Below are positions 20,239 to 29,346 of a stretch of 64,000 nucleotides of DNA, one piece after another. The number at the start of each line of letters is the position of its first letter. Position 1 is the first letter of the stretch. The stretch spans positions 248,001-312,000 of the forward strand of contig JAGWON010000001.1 of the NCBI GenBank assembly GCA_028871055.1. The letters are read 5' to 3'. Source of the DNA: Alphaproteobacteria bacterium. Lineage in GTDB: Bacteria; Pseudomonadota; Alphaproteobacteria; ATCC43930; CGMCC-115725. The notes below the pieces were generated by a model, which was given only the letters and a program-made list of their open reading frames with translations, had not been told where the DNA came from and did not search any database. The translations under genes and the position numbers were made by a program.

Positions 20239-21642
20239 ATGAAACGCGCCCTTGTCATCGTTCTGCTCGCTTCGGGCTTGTCCGCCGCGCTGGCGCCGTC
20301 GTCGCGCGCCGCGCCGGTCGACGGCACTCTCCCGCTGAACGGCTTCGCCGCGATGCATGCGCCGAACGCCGGCGCTACGCTCGATCCGCTCGACGAGCCG
20401 GCGATGGACGCGTCGTCGATCGCCCGGGCCTGGCCGGCCGACGCCTACGGTATCGAAGGCATGCCCGCGACCTTCGGCCGGCCGACGCACGGTGCCGCGT
20501 TCGCGCCGGCCGCCGATTTCGAGGCGCTGTTGCGCGCGACCGCGGGTCGCGTGCCGCAGGCCGGGCCCGGCTTCGGCGGCAATCCCTATTTCGCGCTCGG
20601 CACCTGGGGCGGCGACGGTCGCGACATCGTCCATCGCGTGATCGCCGCCGATAACGGCCTCCATCCGTCCGACTACGCCGCCACCGGCTATGCCGTCGAG
20701 ATGAGCTTCAAGGGTTTTGCCGTGCGCGGCGGCGGCGCCGACGACGACGTCAAGCCGCTGGCGCCGTTCGACGGCGATCCCCTGTTCATTCCGAATCAAC
20801 TCGCCTTCTCGACCGGCACCAACGGTTCGAGCAGCGGCAGCGGCGTTACCGGCGGCACCACGCCCGGCGATAATGGTATCGGCACCGGCACCGGTGATAA
20901 CGGCGGTACCGGCGGTACCGGTTCCGGCGGCGATAGCGGCAGCGGCGCTGCCAATGGCAACGGAGTCGGCAATGGCGATCCCGGCGGCACCGCCGCCGGC
21001 CCGGTCGGCGCGCCGCGTCCAGTGCCCGAGCCGAGCGGCCTCGCGCTGCTGTTGATGGCGATTCCCGCGGTGTTGTTGATGAACCGCCGGCGCGCGCTGG
21101 CGCGCATCGCGGCGCCGGCCGCGGTGGCTGCGGCGGCGCTCATGTTCGCCCCCGGCGCCGCCCAGGCGCAGCTCCGCGACTGGGAGCAATTGTGCAACGG
21201 CACCGGCGGCGCCACGCCCGAGGTGATCGTCGAGGGCTGCTCAGCCGTCATCAAGTCCGACGACGAGAGCCTCAACAACGTTGCCATCGCCTACAACAAC
21301 CGCGGCAATGCGCTGCGCGAGCTCTCGCGCTTCGACGAAGCCGAGGCCGATTACGACAACGCGATCATCCTTGCGCCGAGCGATCCGTTTCCCTATCGCA
21401 ATCGCGGCGTAACCTACGGCCTGCTGGGCGATTACGCCCGCGCCCTCACCGATTTCAACCGCGCCATCACGCTTGCGCCGAAATACGCCTCGGCTTATCT
21501 CGGCCGCGCCTTCGCGCTCGAGCAGCTCGGCAATGCCCGCGCCGCCGCCGCCGATTTCGCGCGCGCCGCGCGTCTCGATCCGAAGCTGGTCGCCCAAGTG
21601 CGCGCGCCGCAGGCGGCGGCGCTGACGGAGTCGCCCCGCTAG
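20239..21642 (+). CDS. Secreted PEP-CTERM protein fused in frame to a TPR protein
   Basis: 467 residues in one frame. Residues 1-24 are a signal peptide (MKRALVIVLLASGLSAALAP). Residues 25-195 are an unrecognised secreted domain. Residues 196-255 are a Gly/Thr/Ser/Asn-rich linker. VPEP at 262-265, a hydrophobic helix and NRRR at 282-285 make a textbook PEP-CTERM (exosortase) sorting tail, normally the last residues of a protein. Here the frame continues into a second signal-peptide-like stretch (281-310, ending GAAQA before Q311) and then three TPR repeats (about 335-450). Met281 (ATG 21079) could start a separate 187-residue secreted TPR protein. No exosortase is in the window. Confidence 0.8.
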   Translation: MKRALVIVLLASGLSAALAPSSRAAPVDGTLPLNGFAAMHAPNAGATLDPLDEPAMDASSIARAWPADAYGIEGMPATFGRPTHGAAFAPAADFEALLRATAGRVPQAGPGFGGNPYFALGTWGGDGRDIVHRVIAADNGLHPSDYAATGYAVEMSFKGFAVRGGGADDDVKPLAPFDGDPLFIPNQLAFSTGTNGSSSGSGVTGGTTPGDNGIGTGTGDNGGTGGTGSGGDSGSGAANGNGVGNGDPGGTAAGPVGAPRPVPEPSGLALLLMAIPAVLLMNRRRALARIAAPAAVAAAALMFAPGAAQAQLRDWEQLCNGTGGATPEVIVEGCSAVIKSDDESLNNVAIAYNNRGNALRELSRFDEAEADYDNAIILAPSDPFPYRNRGVTYGLLGDYARALTDFNRAITLAPKYASAYLGRAFALEQLGNARAAAADFARAARLDPKLVAQVRAPQAAALTESPR

Positions 21643-21643
21643 G

Positions 21644-21730
21644 CTAGGGCTTCGCCGCGTACCAGATCGCGATCAGGACGCACCAGATCAACGCCGCGTA
21701 AACCAGGATCCACGCCAGTCGCGGGGGCAT
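21644..21730 (-). CDS. Possible 28-residue single-helix membrane peptide
   Basis: A short frame downstream of grpE on the same strand encodes a 28-residue peptide. It has a basic start (MPPRLAW), one hydrophobic helix (ILVYAALIWCVLIAIWY) and a short AAKP tail. The composition is that of small membrane proteins, and a hydrophobic run this long is not expected by chance. There is no good ribosome site, and the gap to the grpE stop is 23 nt, so it may be co-transcribed with hrcA-grpE. Conservation cannot be checked here. Confidence 0.35.
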   Translation of the reverse strand: MPPRLAWILVYAALIWCVLIAIWYAAKP

Positions 21731-21753
21731 CGCCGTCGATCTATCGCCGGCGC

Positions 21754-22323
21754 TCAGCCGGCGGGCGACGCCTCGGCCGTCGCCGCCTTGGCGACGCCGA
21801 CCAGCGCCGGCCGCAGCAGCCGGTCGTGCATGACGTAGCCCGGCTGCAGCACCTGGGCGATGGTGCCGGGGGGTTGATCGGAGCCCGGCACCTCGAACAT
21901 CGCCTCGTGCCGATTATGATCGAAGGGCTCGCCCAGCGCGGGTTCGACCCGTTTGATGCCGTGGCGCTCGAAGATCGCCAGCAGCTCGCGCTCGGTCGCG
22001 GCGACGCCCTCGATCACGCCGCGCGCGGTCGAATCGGCGCCGGGCACGGCGTCGATCGCGCGCCGCAGATTGTCGGCCACGTTCAAGAGCTCGCGCGCGA
22101 ATTCGAACGCGGCGTAGCGCTGCGCCTCCTGGCGGTCGCGCTGGTGGCGCTGGCGCTGGTTCTCGGTCTCGGCGAGCGCGCGCAGCAGCCGGTCCTTGGT
22201 CTCGGCCAGCTCGGCCTCGAGCCGGGCGACCGTTTCCTCGGGCCCGGCCGACGGCGCGGCCGGTTCGGGCGCCGTCGCGGGCTCGCCGTCGAAGGTCTTG
22301 TCGAATGCATCGTCGCCGTTCAT
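21754..22323 (-). CDS. grpE: Nucleotide exchange factor GrpE
   Basis: 189 residues. An acidic, Pro/Ala-rich N-terminus is followed by a long coiled coil (about 30-90) and the beta-wing domain with FDHNRHEAMFEVPGSDQPPGTI and the conserved VLQPGYVMHDRLLRPALVGV. It releases ADP from DnaK. It lies 4 nt after hrcA, the usual pairing, while dnaKJ is at a separate locus about 2.7 kb away. Confidence 0.96.
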   Translation of the reverse strand: MNGDDAFDKTFDGEPATAPEPAAPSAGPEETVARLEAELAETKDRLLRALAETENQRQRHQRDRQEAQRYAAFEFARELLNVADNLRRAIDAVPGADSTARGVIEGVAATERELLAIFERHGIKRVEPALGEPFDHNRHEAMFEVPGSDQPPGTIAQVLQPGYVMHDRLLRPALVGVAKAATAEASPAG

Positions 22324-22327
22324 TGCC

Positions 22328-23422
22328 TCAACCCATGAGCCGGCCGATTACCTTGGCGGTGTAATCGACCATCGGAATGATGCGCGCGTAATTGAGCCGG
22401 GTCGGTCCGATCACGCCGATCGCGCCGACGACCTGCTCGCGCGAATTGCTGTAGGGCGCGACGATCATCGAGCAGCCGGTGACGCCGAAAAGCGGCGTCG
22501 CGGCGCCAATATAGATCTGGACGCCCTCGCCGGCGCGCGTCGCGTCGAGGAGGCGCACCATCGCTTCCTTGGTCTCGAGCATCTCGAAGAGCGCCCGCAG
22601 GCGCTCGAGATCGGCGAGCGCGGTCACGTCCTCGAGGAGCTTGGCCTGGCCCCTGACGATGAGCGCGCTCTCGGATGGGCTGCCCGACCACGACGCCAGG
22701 CCCGCCGAGATCAGCTTCGCCGTCAGCTCGTCGATCTCGCCCTTGCGCTGGGCGATCTCGGCGAGAATCGCCGCGCGCGATTCGTCGATCGTCCGGCCCA
22801 CCATGCGCGCGTTGAGGTAGTTGCTCGCCGCCGTCATCGAGGACGGCAGCGTGCCGGTCGGCGAATCGATGATGCGGTTCTCGACCAGGCCGTCTTCGGT
22901 CACCAGCACCACGAGCGCGCGCCCGGGCGCCAGTGGCACGAACTCGACGTGCTTCAAGGCGCGCTCGGTCTTGGGCGCGATCACCAGGCCGGCGCAGTGC
23001 GACAGGCCGGCGAGCGCCGACGTCGCCTGTTCGAGCGCCTGCGGCAGGCTCTTGCCGGCGGCGGCGCATTGCACCTCGATGTTGCGCCGCTCGTCCTCGG
23101 AGATGCCGCCGAGCTCGAGCAGGCCGTTGACGAAGAGGCGCAGGCCGGTCTCGGTCGGTAGCCGGCCGGCCGAGGTATGAGGAGCAAAAAGCAGCCCCTG
23201 CTCTTCGAGATCGGCCATGACGTTGCGGATGGTCGCCGGCGACAGCTCGAGGCCGCCGCGCCGCGCGAGCGTGCGCGAGCCGACCGGCTCGCCGGTCTCG
23301 ACATAGGCCTCGACGATCATGCGGAAGATTTCGCGCGAACGCTCGTTGAGCTCGCCGATCGCGAAGGTATCCGCGGTCGCGAGCTTGACCGAGGCGGGCT
23401 TGCTGGTTCCGGTGTCGGGCAC
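22328..23422 (-). CDS. hrcA: Heat-inducible transcription repressor HrcA
   Basis: 364 residues from a GTG. The N-terminal winged helix (about 28-95) contains [40 protein letters not shown]-type sequence, diagnostic for HrcA. A GAF-like middle domain and the C-terminal [37 protein letters not shown]-like region follow. It represses chaperone genes through CIRCE, but no CIRCE is visible before hrcA or dnaK here. No ribosome site precedes the GTG. GATAAT ends five bases before it, so the message may be leaderless. Confidence 0.95.
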   Translation of the reverse strand: MPDTGTSKPASVKLATADTFAIGELNERSREIFRMIVEAYVETGEPVGSRTLARRGGLELSPATIRNVMADLEEQGLLFAPHTSAGRLPTETGLRLFVNGLLELGGISEDERRNIEVQCAAAGKSLPQALEQATSALAGLSHCAGLVIAPKTERALKHVEFVPLAPGRALVVLVTEDGLVENRIIDSPTGTLPSSMTAASNYLNARMVGRTIDESRAAILAEIAQRKGEIDELTAKLISAGLASWSGSPSESALIVRGQAKLLEDVTALADLERLRALFEMLETKEAMVRLLDATRAGEGVQIYIGAATPLFGVTGCSMIVAPYSNSREQVVGAIGVIGPTRLNYARIIPMVDYTAKVIGRLMG

Positions 23423-23445
23423 GGCGCATTATCTAGGAAGGTCGG

Positions 23446-23467
23446 GCGCTTGGGTCAACCCAAGCGC
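23446..23467. promoter_or_regulatory. 22-bp palindrome in the hrcA/rph divergent promoter region
   Basis: GCGCTTGGG-TCAA-CCCAAGCGC is a perfect 9-bp inverted repeat with a 4-base centre. On the minus strand its centre supplies TTGACC (23458-23453), which with GATAAT (23433-23428) makes a candidate hrcA promoter with a 19-bp spacer. On the plus strand TTTACC begins just after it, and TAGCTT 17 bp later gives a candidate rph promoter. The position suggests an operator shared by both genes. It is not CIRCE. Confidence 0.5.
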
Positions 23468-23525
23468 TTTACCTGCCGGTGGCTTCAGACTAGCTTGCTG
23501 CCGCCACCCCGCGAAAGGGACCCGA

Positions 23526-24248
23526 ATGCCGCGCCCCTCCGGCCGCGCCCCGACCGAGTTGCGCCCGGTGCGCCTCGAGCCGAACTACGTCAAATACGCC
23601 GAGGGCTCGTGCCTCGCCTGCTTCGGCGAGACTCGCGTGCTGTGCTGCGCCACCGTCGAGGAGAAGGTGCCGCCGTTCTTGCGCAACACCGGCCGCGGCT
23701 GGATCACCGCCGAATACGGCATGCTGCCACGCTCGACCCACACCCGCACCGAGCGCGAGGCAGCCCGCGGCCGCCAGACCGGCCGCACCCACGAGATCCA
23801 GCGCCTGATCGGACGCAGCTTGCGCGCCATCGTCGATCTCAACGCGCTCGGCGAGCGCCAAATTCGCGTCGATTGCGACGTGCTCCAGGCCGACGGCGGC
23901 ACCCGCACCGCCGCCGTCACCGGTAGCTACGTCGCGCTCTACCTCGCGCTCAAGAGTCCGCTGGCCCAAGCCGCTCTGGCGGTCTTTCCGCTGACCGATT
24001 CGGTCGCCGCGGTGAGCTGCGGCATCGTCGCCGGCGCGCCGGTGCTCGATCTCGACTACGCCGAGGACTCGACCGCCGAGGCCGACGCCAATTTCGTCAT
24101 CACCGGCACCGGCGGCATCGTCGAGATCCAGGCGACGGCAGAGAAGGGCCATTTCGCCGAGGCGCGCTTCGTCGAGATGCTGGCGCTGGCGCGCCAGGGG
24201 ATCGCGGAGCTCGCCAAGCTGCAGCGCCAGGCGATCGGCATTGGCTGA
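23526..24248 (+). CDS. rph: Ribonuclease PH
   Basis: 240 residues starting [20 protein letters not shown], placed by the ribosome site GAAAGGGA a few bases upstream. The phosphorolytic core shows [14 protein letters not shown], the Arg-rich [15 protein letters not shown] and [19 protein letters not shown]. It trims tRNA 3' ends using phosphate as attacking group, and works as a hexamer. The stop lies inside the next gene (8-nt overlap), so rph-rdgB-hemW form one operon. Confidence 0.96.
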   Translation: MPRPSGRAPTELRPVRLEPNYVKYAEGSCLACFGETRVLCCATVEEKVPPFLRNTGRGWITAEYGMLPRSTHTRTEREAARGRQTGRTHEIQRLIGRSLRAIVDLNALGERQIRVDCDVLQADGGTRTAAVTGSYVALYLALKSPLAQAALAVFPLTDSVAAVSCGIVAGAPVLDLDYAEDSTAEADANFVITGTGGIVEIQATAEKGHFAEARFVEMLALARQGIAELAKLQRQAIGIG

Positions 24249-24852
24249 GGCGCGGCGCATCACCGGGGGACGCCTGGCGATCGCGACGCACAATCCGGGC
24301 AAGCTGGTCGAGATCGCCGAATTGCTGCGGCCCTATGGCATCGACGCCGTCGGCGCCGCCGCGCTCGGCCTGCCCGAGCCCTTGGAGACCGGCGCGACGT
24401 TCGAGGAGAATGCGCGCCTCAAGGCGCTCGCCGCCGCGCGCGCCGGCGGTCTGCCGGCGCTCGCCGACGATTCGGGACTCGCGGTCGCGGCGCTGGGCGG
24501 CGCTCCGGGCGTCTACTCGGCGCGCTGGGCCGGACCGGACAAGGATTTCGCCGCGGCGATGCAGCATGTCGAGCGCGCGCTGGCGGGCACGGCCGACCGG
24601 CGCGCCGCCTTCGTCGCGGTGCTGGCGCTCGCCTGGCCCGATGGCCACCTCGCCACGTTCCGCGGCGAGGTGCGCGGCCATCTCGTCTTTCCGCCGCGCG
24701 GCAGCCGCGGCTTCGGCTACGATCCGATCTTCGTGCCCGAGGGCGGCCATGAGACCTTCGGCGAGATGGAGCCCGCCGCCAAGCACGCGATCAGCCATCG
24801 CGCCCGCGCCTTCGCCGCGCTGACGGCGGCCTGCTTCGGAGCCGCCGCGTGA
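24241..24852 (+). CDS. rdgB: XTP/dITP diphosphatase (non-canonical purine NTP pyrophosphatase)
   Basis: 203 residues. The family start motif appears as [11 protein letters not shown], followed by [25 protein letters not shown] and the C-terminal [12 protein letters not shown] and ISHRARAF. It removes dITP and XTP from the nucleotide pool. The only plausible start is a TTG inside the rph stop region, so translation is coupled. Length is normal for the family. Confidence 0.95.
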   Translation: MAEARRITGGRLAIATHNPGKLVEIAELLRPYGIDAVGAAALGLPEPLETGATFEENARLKALAAARAGGLPALADDSGLAVAALGGAPGVYSARWAGPDKDFAAAMQHVERALAGTADRRAAFVAVLALAWPDGHLATFRGEVRGHLVFPPRGSRGFGYDPIFVPEGGHETFGEMEPAAKHAISHRARAFAALTAACFGAAA

Positions 24853-25994
24853 GCCCGCTCGCGGTCTATGTCCATTGGCCGTTCTGCAAGTCGAAATGTC
24901 CCTATTGCGACTTCAACAGCCACGTGCGCGAGCGCATCGACGAAGCGCGCTGGCGCCGGGCGCTCTTGGCCGAGCTCGCCTGGTGGGCCGAGCAGACCGA
25001 GGGCGCGACCGTCACCAGCGTCTTCTTCGGCGGCGGCACGCCGTCGCTGATGGCGCCCGAGACGGTGGCGGCGATCCTGGAATCGGTCGGTCGCCATTGG
25101 CGGCACGCTTCCGATTGCGAGGTGACGCTCGAAGCCAATCCGACCTCGGTCGAAGCGGCGCGCTTCGCCGCGCTGCGTCAGGCGGGCGTGGGCCGCGTCT
25201 CGCTCGGCGTCCAGGCGCTCGACGATGCCGCGCTCAAGTTCCTCGGCCGCGGCCACAGCGCCGCCGAGGCGCGGACGGCGCTCGATCTCGCGCGCGCGAC
25301 CTTTCCGCGCTTTTCCTTCGATCTCATCTATGCGCGGCCGGGCCAGACCGTGGCATCCTGGGAGCGCGAGCTCGCTGCGGCGCTTGCGCTCGCCGGCGAT
25401 CATCTCTCGCTCTACCAACTCACCATCGAGCCGGGCACCGCTTTCGCGATGTCCTTCGCGCGCGGCGATTTCGCTCTTCCAGACGGAGACGCCGCCGGCG
25501 CGCTCTACGAGGCGACGCAGGCCGTACTCGAGTCCGTCGGTCTGCCGGCCTACGAGATCTCGAACCACGCGCGGCCGGGCCAGGAGTGCCGCCACAACCT
25601 TGCCTATTGGCGCGGCCAGGATTATCTCGGCGTCGGTCCCGGCGCTCACGGCCGGCTTACCAGCGGCCCGGCACGGTTCGCGACGCGCCAACGCAAGGCG
25701 CCGGAGACCTGGCTCGCGTCGGTCGAATCGGTGGGCCACGGCACCGAGGACATGGTGCGCCTCGCGCCCGAGGAGCGGCGCAGCGAGCTGGCGATGATGG
25801 GGCTGCGCCTCGCCGAGGGCGTGCCGCGCGACCGCTTCTTCGCCGCGACCGGACTCGGCTTCGAGGACGCGTTCGGTGCGCGCCTTGCGCCGCTGCTCGA
25901 AGGCGGCTTCCTCGAACTGGACGAGCGTGCGCTGCGGGCGACGCCGGCGGGCCGCCAGTGCCTCAATGCCGTGCTCGGCCGGCTACTCGCCTAG
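24849..25994 (+). CDS. hemW: Heme chaperone HemW (radical SAM)
   Basis: 381 residues from a GTG that overlaps the rdgB stop (GTGA). The radical-SAM cluster is C13-x3-C17-x2-C20 in [14 protein letters not shown], the form found in HemW, and [10 protein letters not shown] follows. HemW, often mislabelled as coproporphyrinogen III oxidase, carries heme to respiratory enzymes. The C-terminal HemN_C domain is present. Its 3' end overlaps the convergent lipoprotein gene by 12 nt. Confidence 0.92.
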   Translation: MSPLAVYVHWPFCKSKCPYCDFNSHVRERIDEARWRRALLAELAWWAEQTEGATVTSVFFGGGTPSLMAPETVAAILESVGRHWRHASDCEVTLEANPTSVEAARFAALRQAGVGRVSLGVQALDDAALKFLGRGHSAAEARTALDLARATFPRFSFDLIYARPGQTVASWERELAAALALAGDHLSLYQLTIEPGTAFAMSFARGDFALPDGDAAGALYEATQAVLESVGLPAYEISNHARPGQECRHNLAYWRGQDYLGVGPGAHGRLTSGPARFATRQRKAPETWLASVESVGHGTEDMVRLAPEERRSELAMMGLRLAEGVPRDRFFAATGLGFEDAFGARLAPLLEGGFLELDERALRATPAGRQCLNAVLGRLLA

Positions 25995-27308
25995 ACTGCG
26001 GAAATCGGTCGGTGCTGGGTCGACCACCGTCGGCTGGCCACGTTCCACTTGGAGTACGGCGAGGCCGCGCTGGGTGATGCCGCTCGGCAGCAGCCGGAAG
26101 ATGCCGTCGACGCCCGCGAAGCCGTTGGCGTTGGTGAGCGCCGCGCTCGAGAGGTCGCCGCCGCTATGCACCAGCGTCACCACCAGCGACACGGCGTCAT
26201 AAGGCAGCGTCGCGAGCCGCGGCGGCGTCTGGCCGTAGATCGTCTTGTAGCGGCTTTCGAAAGCGGCGCGCGCGGCGGGCGCCGGCGCAGCGTACCAGCC
26301 GCCGGCGAGCGCCGGCTCGGTGCCGAGACCGGGCACGTCCCAAAGCCCGGTGCCGAGAAATTTGACCGTGTCGGGATCGATGTTGTCGTAGGGCAGCAGC
26401 GGCGCCAGCAGGCGCAGCCGCGTGCCGCCCTCGGGTAGCAGCAGCGCGTCGAAATCGGCGCCCTGGGCGAAGCTTTGCACGATCGGCGCGAGATCGGTCG
26501 TCGCCGGATCGTAGGTCGCGACGCGGACGACGCCGGCGCCGCTGGCGGCGGCGACCACGCTCTTGAGCGTGTCGATCGCGAGATTGCCGTAGGGCGAATC
26601 GGGCGCCAGCACGCCGAAGCGCTGATGACCCTTGGCCAGCGCGTACTGCACGATGCGGGTGATCTCCTGTTGCGGCTGGAAGCCCAGCAGGAACACGCCG
26701 CCGCCGGCGACCGCGGTCGAGTTGGAGAACGCCAAGACCGGCACGTTGGCGGCGGCGGCGATCGGCTTCACCGCCTCGACCTCGGCGGCGAGCAGCGGCC
26801 CGATGATGATTTGCGCGCCCTGCTGGATCGCGTCGTGCGCCGCGGCGACGGCGCCGTCGGGCACGCCCTGGGTGTCGCGCGGCAGCAGCACGATGCCGCT
26901 GTCGGGCTGATCGAAGAGCGCCATCTCCGCCGCGGCCAGCATGGCGTTGCCGAGCGTGGCGGTCGGTCCCGACAGCGGCAGCAGCAATCCCACATGCGGC
27001 GGGCCGGACGGCGTCGGCGCCACCGGCGTGGCGAGGGCCGGCGGCTGCGGCGTCGCGGCGCCGGGCTGCGTCGGCTGCGCCGCCGGCGGGGCCTGCGCTT
27101 GCGGCCGCTTCTCGGGTCCCACTATGTTCAGGACGGAGCACGAAACCAGCGCAAGCGCGGAAAGGGCCAGCCATGCCGCGATCCAAACGCGCGGCCGGCG
27201 CCGCGGTGCGGCGCGGCGCGGAACGCGGGACGAAATCCGGAACGGCAAGCGCGTTCTCCCTTGGCAACGCGGCGCGGGGCGCCGAGGGTAATGGGGAGGC
27301 CGAGCCAA
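25983..27308 (-). CDS. LpoA-like lipoprotein with periplasmic-binding-protein fold
   Basis: 441 residues. A long basic N-terminus (about 40 residues) leads to the helix [15 protein letters not shown] and a lipobox (LVSC). A Pro/Ala/Gln-rich linker (65-105) follows. The rest is a type-I periplasmic binding fold: VGLLLPLSGPTATLGNAMLAAAEMALFD, IIGPLLAAEVEAVKPIAAAANVPVLAFSN. This matches the penicillin-binding-protein activator (LpoA/PBP6a-like) family that stimulates PBP1A. The start is uncertain, since no other Met precedes the signal sequence. As annotated it overlaps the divergent rsmI by 136 nt. Confidence 0.8.
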   Translation of the reverse strand: MARPPHYPRRPAPRCQGRTRLPFRISSRVPRRAAPRRRPRVWIAAWLALSALALVSCSVLNIVGPEKRPQAQAPPAAQPTQPGAATPQPPALATPVAPTPSGPPHVGLLLPLSGPTATLGNAMLAAAEMALFDQPDSGIVLLPRDTQGVPDGAVAAAHDAIQQGAQIIIGPLLAAEVEAVKPIAAAANVPVLAFSNSTAVAGGGVFLLGFQPQQEITRIVQYALAKGHQRFGVLAPDSPYGNLAIDTLKSVVAAASGAGVVRVATYDPATTDLAPIVQSFAQGADFDALLLPEGGTRLRLLAPLLPYDNIDPDTVKFLGTGLWDVPGLGTEPALAGGWYAAPAPAARAAFESRYKTIYGQTPPRLATLPYDAVSLVVTLVHSGGDLSSAALTNANGFAGVDGIFRLLPSGITQRGLAVLQVERGQPTVVDPAPTDFRSLGE

Positions 27309-28144
27309 GTAAACTCGCTCCCGGGCTTTATCTCGTCGCCACGCCGATCGGCAATTTGGCGGACGTGACGCTGCGTGCGCTCCGGGTGCTGCGCAGCGCC
27401 GATGCGGTGCTGTGCGAGGATACGCGGGTGACCGCCAAGCTGCTGGCGCGCTATGGCATCGCCGCCGCGACCCAACCTTATCACGATCACAACGCCGAGC
27501 GCGTGCGGCCCGGCATCCTGGCGCGGCTCAAGGCCGGCGCGGCGCTGGCGCTGGTCTCGGACGCGGGCACGCCGCTCGTCTCGGATCCCGGCTTTAAACT
27601 CGTCCGCGCTGCGCTTGCCGACGGCATCGCGGTCACCGCGGTGCCGGGCCCGTCGGCGGCGCTCGCGGCGCTGCTCGCCTCGGGTCTGCCGCCCGACCGG
27701 TTTCTGTTCGCGGGCTTCCTGCCGCCCAAGGAAGCGGCGCGGCGGCGCAGCCTCGACGAGCTCAAAGACGTCGACGCGACGCTCGTCTTCTTCGAAAGCG
27801 CGCCGCGGCTTGCCGCCAGCCTCGCCGACATGGCGGCGATTCTCGGCCCGCGGCCGGCCGCCGTCGCGCGCGAGCTGACCAAGCTGCACGAGGAAGTGCG
27901 GCGCGGATCGCTCGCCGAACTGGCGGCGCAATACCGGGCGTCCGGTCCGCCCAAGGGCGAACTCGTCGTGGTGGTCGGGCCGCCGGAGCGGACGGCGACG
28001 AGCGACGCCGAGATCGACCGCGCCCTCGGCGTAACACTCGCCCATAAGAGCCTGCGCGAGGCGGTCGAAGACGTCGCATCCGCCACCGGCGCGCGCCGCC
28101 GCCACGTCTATGCTCGGGCGCTGGCGCTCAAGGGCGGACGATGA
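27173..28144 (+). CDS. rsmI: 16S rRNA (cytidine(1402)-2'-O)-methyltransferase
   Basis: Up to 323 residues. The conserved part begins at about residue 50 ([23 protein letters not shown]), with [14 protein letters not shown] and [15 protein letters not shown], the SAM-binding loops of the family. The first 45 residues are basic, unconserved and lie opposite the lipoprotein N-terminus, so a later non-ATG start is possible. The stop overlaps the yraN start (ATGA). Confidence 0.93.
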   Translation: MPRSKRAAGAAVRRGAERGTKSGTASAFSLGNAARGAEGNGEAEPSKLAPGLYLVATPIGNLADVTLRALRVLRSADAVLCEDTRVTAKLLARYGIAAATQPYHDHNAERVRPGILARLKAGAALALVSDAGTPLVSDPGFKLVRAALADGIAVTAVPGPSAALAALLASGLPPDRFLFAGFLPPKEAARRRSLDELKDVDATLVFFESAPRLAASLADMAAILGPRPAAVARELTKLHEEVRRGSLAELAAQYRASGPPKGELVVVVGPPERTATSDAEIDRALGVTLAHKSLREAVEDVASATGARRRHVYARALALKGGR

Positions 28145-28515
28145 ACGTCCGGGCGCGTCGCGGCGCGGCCGCGCACCGGCGCGGCGCCTGGGCCGAGCGC
28201 CTCTGCCTGTGGCACCTGCGTTTGCAGGGCTATCGCATCCTGGCGCGGCGCTATCGCACGCCGGTCGGCGAGATCGACCTGATCGCGCGGCGCGGCCGCA
28301 CCGTCGCCGCGATCGAGGTCAAGGCGCGCGCCGACGACGCGCGCGCCGCGGAGGCGATCCTGTGGAAACAGCGCGGCCGCATCGCCCGCGCGCTCGAGCA
28401 TTTCCTCAAAAGCCGGCCGGAGCTCGGCGGTGCCGAGCTGCGCTTCGACGTCATGCTGGTGGCGCCGCGCCGCTGGCCGCGTCACCTGCGGAACGCCTGG
28501 CGCGTCGGCGAGTAG
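28141..28515 (+). CDS. yraN: UPF0102 (YraN) family endonuclease-like protein
   Basis: 124 residues. The core [25 protein letters not shown] has the E-x-D and E-x-K residues of the PD-(D/E)xK nuclease fold. The N-terminal [22 protein letters not shown] helix is also typical. Its neighbour rsmI is a common partner in proteobacteria. No activity is firmly known for the family. Confidence 0.9.
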   Translation: MNVRARRGAAAHRRGAWAERLCLWHLRLQGYRILARRYRTPVGEIDLIARRGRTVAAIEVKARADDARAAEAILWKQRGRIARALEHFLKSRPELGGAELRFDVMLVAPRRWPRHLRNAWRVGE

Positions 28516-28592
28516 CGACTCGTCCAAGGGTCTTGCCCGCGGCACGGCTTGCCTCGATAGTTCCCGCGACGGTTTGTTTCGAGGAGTCGCGC

Positions 28593-29336
28593 TTGTCACG
28601 CTCACGCCTACGCACATTGATCCCGCTCGGCCTGCCGGTCCTGTTGGCGGGCTGTCTCGCCGTCGCCGCCGCCGGCACCGGTAGCAGCATCGGCTACGTC
28701 GCCACCGAGGACCGCTCGCTGCGGCAGAACGCCGACGACATCGTCACCTGCACCCAGGCGATCCAGCTCTGGGCCCAGTTCAATACCCGGCTCAACGACG
28801 ACCTCAACTGCCATACCTACGAGGGGCGCATGCTGGTGACCGGCACGGTGCCGACCGAGGCGTGGCGCGACGAAGCGATCAAGCGCGCCTGGCAGGCGAG
28901 GAACGTCAAGGAGGTCTACGACGAGATCACCGTCGGCACGGGCTCGGGATTCATGGACAACGCGCACGACGCGGTGACGACGCAGAAGCTCAAGGCCCAG
29001 TTGCTGACCGATGCCGACGTGCATTCCAACAACTACATCGTCACCACCGAGAACGGCGTGATCTACATCATCGGCTCGGCGCACAGCCAGGCCGAGGAGC
29101 AGCGCGTCATCGACCGCGCCCGCGCCATGAGCCACGTCAGGCGCGTCGTCACCTATATCCGCATCAACGCCAGCGAGCAGCCGGCCACCGCCGCCGGTGC
29201 CGGCTCGACCAATGGCGGCCCGGCGGGCGCCGCCAGCGCCGCGCCGCCGCCGTCTCCGCCGCCGCCGGGGCCCGAAGACACCGCGCCCAACGCGCCGACG
29301 CCGCGCGGCGACATCACCGTCACGCCGCTGCAATAG
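28593..29336 (+). CDS. BON-domain lipoprotein (OsmY/DolP type)
   Basis: 247 residues from a TTG chosen because GAGGAG (28581-28586) lies six bases upstream and a lipoprotein signal begins right there (LSRSRLRTLIPLGLPVLLAGC, lipobox LAGC at 18-21). Two BON domains follow: about 60-120 (LNCHTYEGRMLVTGTVPTE) and 130-195 (VHSNNYIVTTENGVIYIIGS). The tail is a long Pro/Ala-rich run (about 205-245). Such proteins sit in the periplasm on the outer membrane and bind phospholipid; DolP in E. coli supports envelope integrity. A neighbour of rsmI-yraN in many proteobacteria, as here. Confidence 0.88.
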   Translation: MSRSRLRTLIPLGLPVLLAGCLAVAAAGTGSSIGYVATEDRSLRQNADDIVTCTQAIQLWAQFNTRLNDDLNCHTYEGRMLVTGTVPTEAWRDEAIKRAWQARNVKEVYDEITVGTGSGFMDNAHDAVTTQKLKAQLLTDADVHSNNYIVTTENGVIYIIGSAHSQAEEQRVIDRARAMSHVRRVVTYIRINASEQPATAAGAGSTNGGPAGAASAAPPPSPPPPGPEDTAPNAPTPRGDITVTPLQ

Positions 29337-29346
29337 GACGCGCGCG

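Noticed and set aside
20881-20960. GGTACC-rich tandem repeat as a separate repeat element
   Set aside because: It is the codon pattern of the Gly/Thr/Ser linker of the PEP-CTERM protein, not an independent element.
23423-23525. CIRCE operator before hrcA
   Set aside because: The palindrome here (GCGCTTGGG ... CCCAAGCGC) does not match TTAGCACTC-N9-GAGTGCTAA at all.
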